Program-made: the position numbers and the translations under genes | Notes under the pieces: generated by a model | Told to the model about the DNA's origin: nothing | Seen by the model: the letters and a program-made list of their open reading frames with translations, nothing else | Databases searched by the model: none | Shown here: one piece after another, positions 1-5,868 of the stretch | How positions within the stretch are numbered: position 1 is the stretch's first letter | Layout of the letters: each line of letters opens with the position of its first letter | Assembly: GCA_030430345.1 (NCBI GenBank) | Contig: JAUIFT010000213.1 | Coordinates: 1 to 5,868 of the forward strand | Direction of reading: 5' to 3' | Length of the DNA: 5,868 bases | Origin: Calditrichia bacterium | GTDB taxonomy: Bacteria > Calditrichota > Calditrichia > RBG-13-44-9 > J042

Positions 1-737
1 TCGAGGATAAATCCAACAAGCAATTTTCCCGGCAGGATATTCGCCTCATCAGCGATATGGCTAATCATACCGCCGCCGGACTGGAACGAATGATTCTCAA
101 TCAGCGGGTGCGAAAAGAAAAAATGGCGCGGCAAAATATGGAGGACTTTCTGAAAAGCCTTCAAAAAAATGAGCATACCAACCGCGCGCTTTTAAATGCA
201 ATTCCGGATTTGATGATGCATCTTCAGCAAGATGGCACCGTGCTCTCCTGTAAGATGCCGAAAAATACCATGCCGCTCTTTGGTGAAGATATTCCCGGAA
301 AAAAACTGGAAGAATTTTTACCGGAAAGCATCAAGGATGAAACGCTTTCCTACATTGAGCAAGCACTTTATGTCGGCACTATACAGGTATTTGAGTTTCA
401 ACTAAAACTCGATAAGAAAGTACACTATTACGAGAATAGAATTATGGCCTGCGGTCATTCGGAAGTCCTGTCAATTATTCGTGATATTACCGACCGGGTG
501 GAAGCAGAACGAATGCAGGCAGACCTGATTGCTGAGTTACAAGATGCACTCCACAAGATCAAGACATTAAAAGGATTAATCCCGATTTGCTCTTCCTGTA
601 AAAAAATTCGCGACGACCAGGGATCCTGGAAGCAACTGGAATTATACATTCAGGAGCATTCTGAAGCAGAATTCAGCCATGGGATTTGTGAAGATTGTGT
701 TAAAGTATTATACCCGGATTTTGTTAAAAAACAGTAA
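1..737 (+). CDS. GAF-PAS sensory protein with C-terminal Cys4 module (5' partial)
   Basis: This is a signal-sensing protein whose N-terminus lies outside the window. The reading frame is open from base 3 with no stop before the first ATG at 57. The upstream residues (a stretch ending in FSRQDIRLISDMANHTAAGLE) look like the last strand and helix of a GAF domain, so ATG 57 is internal and not the true start. Numbered from ATG 57, residues 12-40 are a charged, probably coiled helix. Residues about 39-150 form a PAS domain ending in the typical IIRDITDRVEAE PAC motif. Residues 150-172 are a second helical linker. Residues 173-220 are a conserved C-terminal module with C178-x-x-C181 and C211-x-x-C214, the sequence CKKIRDD and a FSHGIC segment. 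Similar modules end many PAS or receiver proteins of Deltaproteobacteria and relatives; their function is unclear, though metal binding is plausible. No histidine kinase, GGDEF or DNA-binding output domain follows. The gene is probably cytoplasmic and co-transcribed with the FHA gene 34 bases downstream. Confidence 0.85.
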   Translation, partial: EDKSNKQFSRQDIRLISDMANHTAAGLERMILNQRVRKEKMARQNMEDFLKSLQKNEHTNRALLNAIPDLMMHLQQDGTVLSCKMPKNTMPLFGEDIPGKKLEEFLPESIKDETLSYIEQALYVGTIQVFEFQLKLDKKVHYYENRIMACGHSEVLSIIRDITDRVEAERMQADLIAELQDALHKIKTLKGLIPICSSCKKIRDDQGSWKQLELYIQEHSEAEFSHGICEDCVKVLYPDFVKKQ

Positions 738-758
738 GTAAGCATTTACGCTGATTAT

Positions 759-764
759 AAGGAG
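759..764 (+). promoter_or_regulatory. Shine-Dalgarno site of the FHA gene
   Basis: AAGGAG lies 7 bases before the ATG at 772. It is a near-consensus ribosome binding site and fixes the start of the FHA-domain gene. No promoter-like sequence is obvious in the 34-base gap after the preceding stop codon, which favours translation from a shared transcript. Confidence 0.8.
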
Positions 765-771
765 AATCAGT

Positions 772-1953
772 ATGCCAGCCCGTATAACCGTCAGTAAAAT
801 TACCGATGCCGATTGGCGTCTGGAAGCAGATTTAAATGAATCAGTAATCACTATCGGCCGCCATTCCTCTAATGCCGTTCGCCTGGAGGATCCGAAGAAG
901 ATTGTTTCCCGCAAACATGCAGAGGTTATCCGCGAAGACGGTGGATATTCCCTGGTTGATTGCCAAAGCGCGAACTCAACTTTTGTCAATGATGAGAAAC
1001 TGGTTGCTGATCATCCCTACCAGCTGCAGAATGGTGATTTGATTAAAATCGGGGATTATTTACTGACTTACTATGCACCGGAAGATACCACCGAAGCTGA
1101 TGATATTTCGGAGAACCGGACGGTTCTTTACCAGAATCCATTTTTAAGTGATGCCCGCGCCCTGTTTGACTGGCTGGCGGAGCTTCTCGACAAGTATGCC
1201 AAAGAGAATGAAAATATCCGTAAGGATGCGTTACGGGAAGCGTTAGTTGCCGCCCTGGCAGACACCGCAGATAGTTCCGGAGAAATCCTCTCCATTCTGC
1301 AAAAGTCCTGCCCGGGAGACGCCGCGCAACCGGTCGCGAATGCGCCGGCCAGCAGCGCCCGTACAGCACCGGTCAGGGATGACCTTAACACCGTCGCGGA
1401 TGTTATCATCGATGGCTTAATTCAAACGGCAAAAGCAGATGCTAAATTTCGCAAGGAATTTATGGATATCGCCACGGTATTCAGCGAGCATCCACTCTAT
1501 CTTTCCTCGCCGGAGGAGTTTCGGGAATATCTCTTTTCTCCGGAAATTTCCCGGGAAGAATATGAGCGGCGATTAGAGAACATAAAACTGCAAATAGAAG
1601 AACATTTACTGCACGAGAAAGCAACACTGAAAGGATATCGCGCACTGATTGACAGTGGCGCCCAACAGCTGCTGACTTTCCTTGATCCGGATAACCTTGA
1701 GAAGTTTTACAGCCGGCAACAGTTTGAGCTGGGCTCACTGAAAATCCCCATGGGCATTATTCCCTTTTATGCAAAAATTCGCGCTTTCCGGGAGTATAAA
1801 AAGATGATTCGGCAAATGGCGGAAGATGGCAAGGTTGGCTTTGACCGGAAAATATTCCGGCCGTCTTTCGTTAAATCCTATATGGCAACAATTGCCGGCA
1901 ACAGCCATCTGCCGCCGGCACCGGAAACCATGGAAGAGCCGGAAGTCTTTTAA
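772..1953 (+). CDS. FHA domain protein with type VI secretion FHA-like (TagH/ImpI-like) C-terminal region
   Basis: This is a 393-residue cytoplasmic protein without signal peptide or membrane segment. Residues about 5-101 form a forkhead-associated domain, a phosphothreonine-peptide binding fold. The key signature residues are present: G29-R30, S46-x-x-H49 and N68-S-T followed by N73. Residues 120-180 are predicted helical, and 183-202 are an Ala/Pro-rich linker. The C-terminal region, about 205-376, is helical and resembles the conserved C-terminal part of T6SS-associated FHA proteins. It has a DGLIQ..AKAD..FRKEF start, an SEHPLYLSSPEEF segment (compare the ENNPLKFS-like motif of that family), a helix with HEKATLKGYRALI, an LTFLDPDNLEKF segment and a final FRPSFVKSYM. 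In T6SS, such FHA proteins take part in threonine-phosphorylation control of assembly. The resemblance is from memory of family patterns, so the T6SS role is inference. The start is supported by the strong ribosome binding site. The gene follows a sensory protein on the same strand and converges on the CotH gene. Confidence 0.85.
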   Translation: MPARITVSKITDADWRLEADLNESVITIGRHSSNAVRLEDPKKIVSRKHAEVIREDGGYSLVDCQSANSTFVNDEKLVADHPYQLQNGDLIKIGDYLLTYYAPEDTTEADDISENRTVLYQNPFLSDARALFDWLAELLDKYAKENENIRKDALREALVAALADTADSSGEILSILQKSCPGDAAQPVANAPASSARTAPVRDDLNTVADVIIDGLIQTAKADAKFRKEFMDIATVFSEHPLYLSSPEEFREYLFSPEISREEYERRLENIKLQIEEHLLHEKATLKGYRALIDSGAQQLLTFLDPDNLEKFYSRQQFELGSLKIPMGIIPFYAKIRAFREYKKMIRQMAEDGKVGFDRKIFRPSFVKSYMATIAGNSHLPPAPETMEEPEVF

Positions 1954-1970
1954 ATCCGTCTGCCTGTCTC

Positions 1971-4970
1971 TTAGCGAAGCAAAATCATTTTGCGATAGCG
2001 ATTCACCCCATTCACGGTCAGGCGATAGATGTAAATCCCTGATCCGGCCTGTTCGCGCAGATGATTCCTGCCATCCCAGGCGATCTGATAATAGCCGGCA
2101 TTTTGTTGCTCGCGCACCAATTGAACAACTTTACGCCCAAGAATATCATAAATAGCTAAATCCACATCACCAGCGGCGGGTAAGGCATAAGCGATCGTTG
2201 TCCGCGGGTTAAACGGATTGGGGTAATTTTGTGATAGGCGCACAGTAGCGGGCAATCCAGTATTCCTTTCGGGAATTCCCAGTAAAGTGCTGTTTGCCTG
2301 CCCGGGAGAGCCACCAATTTCCCAGGAAGCCTGCCAGTTTTCCGCCAATGTATTATCCCGATTGCTATTCAATAGTTCAAGCGTTGGCCCTTCCCCATTC
2401 GCCGCTGCCGGCCAGGGAATATCATTGCCGTAGGTCAGCTCGTCAATCAAATTACTCGTATTATCAAAGAGCTGCAGGCGTTCCCCCATACTACTGAGGC
2501 CGAAATCAAATTCACCATAAATTTTGCCCGCTTCGGGAAAAAACTGGCGAAAGGCAACCGAATCCCGGGATAGTATTGCGTATCCGCTGGCGGGAATAAA
2601 AGTGCCATCCGGAAAAATAAAGCGTTCACTGGTAGTGTTGTCCTGGAAGAACCATCCGGAAACATCAAGTTCGTTCGATTGTGTATTGTATAGCTCTACC
2701 CAATCTTTCGTATCAAAATCCGGGGAGGCGGCATAATTAATCTCGTTGATTACTAACGGCGGTAGACCCGTTTGAGTGGTATCAACTTCAAAAAGAGCAG
2801 TCATCTCCAGATCAGCGGTCAGTGCTGCCTGAAAAACCTGCAAGCCTGGTTTCGGCCCCGCGGACCAGCCGGCAAAGCGATATCCCGGCAGCGGATTTGC
2901 GCGAAAGGTGATCGGCACATCCTTAAAATAAACCCCTTCCCAGGGATAGCTGTTCAGGGAGAGGGTATTGATCCGGACATGCCCACTGCCAGGCGGCGAT
3001 ACGGCGAGATTTACCGAAATGGAATCCGTAATATCAAATTTACTCATGATATGCTGCTTCACAAAGCGGGGACGTTTTTGCAGATATGTTTTCACACTGA
3101 AAACACCTTCCTCCCAAAATATCATTGCATGTCCCCATTGCTCAATTTGCCGGGGCATTTCCGGCAGTAAGATCTCTTGTAATGAATCGACAACCTGGTG
3201 GGTGTGGGCGATGGAGAAGGTTGTATTTAACAAGTCTGCAAAACGATTAATAAACCCATAACGGAACTGATCATTTTCCAGCAGATTCCGGATCAGCAGG
3301 GTATTTTTTCCATTCTCAACCCGCACACCGCTAGTATCTGTGGACCACCCGAGTGTATTCCAGGAAGGTACTCCATAGTTTTGAAACGGCAAGCCCAAGC
3401 CGTGGTCAAGATCCCACATTATCCAGCGGAAAATGCCATCTGCTCTGCGAGGACGCCACATTCGAATATTGTTACTAAGCCAATCAAAGTTTCCTGCGAA
3501 AACTTCAAATATCCAGTAGTCCCGAAAGTTTTCAACATCCATCATGGTTTGAATCTGGGCATAATTCGCCGGATCATTGAGATCATTTTCCTCGGCAAAA
3601 GCTTCCAGTAAATTATATTCCGTCCAGTTTCCAACAATCGCGTTACGATTCCCGGGGAAATTGAAAGCCCTTTCCAGCAAGTCAATATTTGAACTGCCAT
3701 AATTTGTTTCAATAAAGTGTTCGTCCTGCCGTTCTCGGATATTGTACAGCCCCCAATAATTGCCATTCAGAAAGACATGAGCCGGCCGATAACCGGCGGT
3801 AACATTTGCAATATTCTCCTGGCGATATAGCACATGCATAATCGCGTCACGCATATGCGATTTTACCCCTAACTGCGAACCATCGTTTCCGCCATTCCGG
3901 AGAACAAATCTTTTAAAAAGGGTCACCGGCTTATCCGGGAATAAGCGGTAGCGGAAATATGAGTCCCCATAACTTTCCCGCGCATAAATGCGAAAGGATT
4001 GCTGCGGTCGGCTATCCGGCGCATGAATTTTAATGCCGCCATTCTGGCGGATAGCGGTTTGCCCATCCGGCTCAAAGAGCTCTACAGACACCGGCTTTTC
4101 CCAATTGGCAGTGCGGTTATTGTAAATCCCGGTTGGTCCCCAAATATGGCTGGAATCCGTTACCAGCGAGATTACCGGTATTGTAGCGGGGAAATTCAGC
4201 AGATATGTATGGGTAATGATAGGGCTGGGCAAATAACCGGGGGCAATAGCGACGGCCCGCAGTGTGGTAAGGGTATCGATGGTTAAGGCACTGTCATAGA
4301 TTGCAGCCGTTTCGGTTGGCGTACTGCTATTTAAAGTATAGTAAATAACCGCATTCGTATCCGGGCAACTGAGTGCCAAAGAAAACGGGTTATTAAACAT
4401 GCCACCCTGCAGCGAAAATTGCGGCGCCGCTGTAAACCCGAAAGTGCCATTGCTGCTGTTAGCGGATCCGGGTGTGGTTTCATTGAAAAAATTCCACACC
4501 GGGCCGCCATCCGGCTGCCGCCCCCGGGAGATATCCGCGCTTTGCGGTCCAAAAGAGATGGTGTCAAGAAATCGGCTGCTGTCGGCATCGTACAGGCCGA
4601 TTTCTTCTCCATTGGCAGACAAACGAAACCCGAGATGAGTCAGGCCCTGCGTTGGCGTTCCATCCGCCCAGAGTATTAGAAATCCTTTTGGTGAAATTGT
4701 TGTGCGGGTAGAATCGCTGAATGGTATCCGCCACTTTAATGGTTCGCCCAAATCATCGGTAATATAGAGGCCGGCGACATTTACGGAATCATCTCCGCCA
4801 TTATATATTTCAATCCAATCGTCATGCTCACCGAATTCATCGGCAATATCAGCGACATTATCAGCTAAAAATTCGTTTATAAATAATTGTTGTCCCTTGA
4901 TGCCGGCAACAGGCGGCAACAGTCCCAGAAACAGAATTAATCCCAAAATCGAATGTAATTTTTTCCACAT
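1971..4970 (-). CDS. Secreted CotH kinase-like protein with two lamin-tail domains and T9SS C-terminal sorting domain
   Basis: This is a 999-residue exported protein. Residues 1-23/26 are a signal peptide (MWKK, then a Leu-rich core ending near VAG). Residues 28-170 are a first lamin-tail domain (INEFLADN, DDWIEIYN). Residues 181-257 resemble the chitobiase/hexosaminidase C-terminal domain (VIYYTLNSSTPT...YDSALTI). Residues about 262-640 are a CotH kinase-like domain: G407-x-Y409-x-x-x-E413, N494-x-D496 with N501 five residues later, and D520-x-D522-H523. These match the catalytic Asp/Asn and metal-binding Asp pattern of CotH, whose known members phosphorylate secreted proteins. Residues 652-728 are an InlB/bacterial-repeat-like domain (PGYRFAGWS). 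Residues 737-895 are a second lamin-tail domain. Residues 906-999 are a type IX sorting tail (NYPNPFNP 915-922, KMILLR end). The segment usually carrying lysine before the SFR motif reads RPQQSFR (321-327). The start is backed by the signal peptide; the ribosome site is weak (AAGG about 16 bases upstream). A surface-attached or released kinase or structural protein is likely, but its substrate is unknown. Confidence 0.9.
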   Translation of the reverse strand: MWKKLHSILGLILFLGLLPPVAGIKGQQLFINEFLADNVADIADEFGEHDDWIEIYNGGDDSVNVAGLYITDDLGEPLKWRIPFSDSTRTTISPKGFLILWADGTPTQGLTHLGFRLSANGEEIGLYDADSSRFLDTISFGPQSADISRGRQPDGGPVWNFFNETTPGSANSSNGTFGFTAAPQFSLQGGMFNNPFSLALSCPDTNAVIYYTLNSSTPTETAAIYDSALTIDTLTTLRAVAIAPGYLPSPIITHTYLLNFPATIPVISLVTDSSHIWGPTGIYNNRTANWEKPVSVELFEPDGQTAIRQNGGIKIHAPDSRPQQSFRIYARESYGDSYFRYRLFPDKPVTLFKRFVLRNGGNDGSQLGVKSHMRDAIMHVLYRQENIANVTAGYRPAHVFLNGNYWGLYNIRERQDEHFIETNYGSSNIDLLERAFNFPGNRNAIVGNWTEYNLLEAFAEENDLNDPANYAQIQTMMDVENFRDYWIFEVFAGNFDWLSNNIRMWRPRRADGIFRWIMWDLDHGLGLPFQNYGVPSWNTLGWSTDTSGVRVENGKNTLLIRNLLENDQFRYGFINRFADLLNTTFSIAHTHQVVDSLQEILLPEMPRQIEQWGHAMIFWEEGVFSVKTYLQKRPRFVKQHIMSKFDITDSISVNLAVSPPGSGHVRINTLSLNSYPWEGVYFKDVPITFRANPLPGYRFAGWSAGPKPGLQVFQAALTADLEMTALFEVDTTQTGLPPLVINEINYAASPDFDTKDWVELYNTQSNELDVSGWFFQDNTTSERFIFPDGTFIPASGYAILSRDSVAFRQFFPEAGKIYGEFDFGLSSMGERLQLFDNTSNLIDELTYGNDIPWPAAANGEGPTLELLNSNRDNTLAENWQASWEIGGSPGQANSTLLGIPERNTGLPATVRLSQNYPNPFNPRTTIAYALPAAGDVDLAIYDILGRKVVQLVREQQNAGYYQIAWDGRNHLREQAGSGIYIYRLTVNGVNRYRKMILLR

Positions 4971-5045
4971 AAAACTATTTCAACACCCTTATATTTAAAC
5001 CAACAGACTTCAGACGCTTACCCAATGACTAAACGGTTTCCTGCA

Positions 5046-5868
5046 TCAACGCAACAGAACCATTTTCTTTACCCTGCTAAATTCTTCTACACTTAAGCGA
5101 TAAAAATAAATACCGGATCCAACCACATCCCCCTGTTCATTCCGGCCATTCCAGCGCACCTGCTTACTACCTGCCGGTTGGCGCTGATTCATCAGCGTGC
5201 GGACTTTTCGACCGAGAACGTCGTAGACGACCAGGCGAACGATGCCAGCCCTGGGCAAACTGTAGCGAATGGTGGTTTCCGGGTTGAACGGATTCGGGAA
5301 ATTTTGGGCCAGCTCAAAACTCTCCGGTAAAGATGTTTCCCCAGGAGCATTAATGCTGACCAGGCTGTTCTGATAACCGGGGGTGCCACCGAAAACGGCC
5401 GAGGCCCCCCAGCTTTCCGGCAGCGTGTTATCCAGACGATCAATGAGCTCCAGGCTCGGTCCACCGCCGTTGGGCTGACTGGGCCAGGGCGAAACTGCAT
5501 CATAGGTAAAACTATCAACGGCTGCTCCGGTGGTTGCATACAAGCGCACCTGATCTCCCTGTCCAAATCCAAATCCGATATTGCCGACCATGTTAATCAC
5601 TCCCGGGTGGATCGTCTGAAATGCCATGCTATCCCGGGCAATCACCCAAAAATCATTCGCCGGTACTTTTGTACCAGCGGGTATAGTATAGACATGAGTG
5701 TCATCATCATCTTTCAGCACCCAATCGCCGATATCTATTGGCGTTTTGTTCGGATTATACAGTTCCAGCCAATCGTCTGAATCCTGACCGGCCGCCGGGC
5801 GATACATCAACTCATTCACCATTAATGGTCCATAAGTGAGCATCAGGGAATCGATAATCCCCATCGCC
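5046..5868 (-). CDS. Lamin-tail domain protein with T9SS C-terminal sorting domain (5' partial)
   Basis: Only the 3' end of this gene is in the window. The frame stays open through the right edge (an Ala codon precedes the ATG at 5864), and no signal peptide is present, so that ATG is probably internal. Numbered from it, residues 10-167 are a lamin-tail domain (MVNELMYRP, DDWLELYNPNKTPIDIGDW, then GDQVRLY and a DNTLPESWGAS end). This is an Ig-like fold common in exported multidomain proteins and often next to CotH domains. Residues 179-272 are a type IX sorting tail: NFPNPFNP at 189-196, a YDVLGRKV strand, GSGIYFYRL and the terminal KKMVLLR. The mature protein should be exported by Sec, then moved across the outer membrane with tail removal or attachment. 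The layout copies the end of the 999-residue CotH-like protein 75 bases downstream, so the missing part may also hold a CotH or other surface domain; this cannot be seen here. Confidence 0.88.
   Translation of the reverse strand, partial: AMGIIDSLMLTYGPLMVNELMYRPAAGQDSDDWLELYNPNKTPIDIGDWVLKDDDDTHVYTIPAGTKVPANDFWVIARDSMAFQTIHPGVINMVGNIGFGFGQGDQVRLYATTGAAVDSFTYDAVSPWPSQPNGGGPSLELIDRLDNTLPESWGASAVFGGTPGYQNSLVSINAPGETSLPESFELAQNFPNPFNPETTIRYSLPRAGIVRLVVYDVLGRKVRTLMNQRQPAGSKQVRWNGRNEQGDVVGSGIYFYRLSVEEFSRVKKMVLLR

Noticed and set aside
57..59. ATG at 57 as the true start of the PAS protein.
   Set aside because: The frame is open to the window edge, the upstream codons continue a GAF-like sequence, and no ribosome binding site precedes this ATG.
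1979..1993. Perfect inverted repeat GCAAAAT-C-ATTTTGC near the convergent stop codons, considered as a bidirectional terminator.
   Set aside because: The stem is short and AT-rich, no T tract follows, and it lies inside the codons for the conserved KMILL end of the sorting tail, which explains the sequence.
1826..2155. Plus-strand open frame overlapping the end of the FHA gene and the end of the CotH-like gene.
   Set aside because: It is out of frame with both supported genes and its product shows no family signature.
2772..3170. Long plus-strand open frame opposite the CotH-like gene (132 codons).
   Set aside because: It lies wholly antisense to a strongly supported coding region, has no recognisable domain, and its composition is what a shadow frame gives.
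4971..5045. Possible promoter (TATAAG-like -10) or terminator in the 75-base gap between the two minus-strand genes.
   Set aside because: No fitting -35 element or Bacteroidetes-type TAnnTTTG box at the right spacing was found. The only inverted repeat, AAACC/GGTTT, has arms more than 30 bases apart.

Overview
The window carries two gene pairs that converge on each other, and almost all of it is coding. It suggests an uncultured or poorly studied bacterium of the FCB group outside classical Bacteroidetes (Calditrichota, KSB1, Ignavibacteriota, Marinimicrobia or similar). The main reason is that both minus-strand proteins end in the 'N-[YF]-P-N-P-F-N-P-x-T-T-I' type of C-terminal sorting domain, with a terminal KM(I/V)LLR, which is typical of type IX secretion cargo in these lineages. 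Base composition looks close to balanced. No RNA genes, insertion sequences, CRISPR arrays or prophage genes were seen.

Left part, plus strand (1-1953). The first gene enters from outside the window. Its visible part is the end of a GAF domain, a PAS domain, a short coiled-coil linker and a C-terminal module with two CxxC pairs, found at the ends of many PAS and receiver proteins. After 34 bases and a good Shine-Dalgarno sequence comes an FHA-domain protein. Its C-terminal half resembles the conserved region of type VI secretion FHA proteins (TagH/ImpI-like). The two genes are probably co-transcribed and may form a signal-sensing and phosphothreonine-reading pair, possibly tied to a contractile secretion machine encoded upstream. 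That link is inference.

Right part, minus strand (1971-5868). A complete 999-residue secreted protein has the order signal peptide, lamin-tail domain, chitobiase C-terminal-like domain, CotH kinase-like domain, InlB/bacterial-repeat-like domain, second lamin-tail domain, T9SS sorting tail. Upstream of it, 75 bases away, is the 3' end of a second protein with the same lamin-tail plus sorting-tail ending, cut off by the window edge. The two tails align without gaps over the last 94 residues, so this is probably a tandem family of exported surface proteins.

The two pairs meet tail to tail with only 17 bases between stop codons (1954-1970), and no recognisable terminator lies there. The possibly novel points are the T6SS-type FHA protein in a T9SS-type genome, the Cys4-tailed sensor beside it, and the double-lamin-tail CotH kinase-like cargo with a glutamine at a position usually occupied by lysine.
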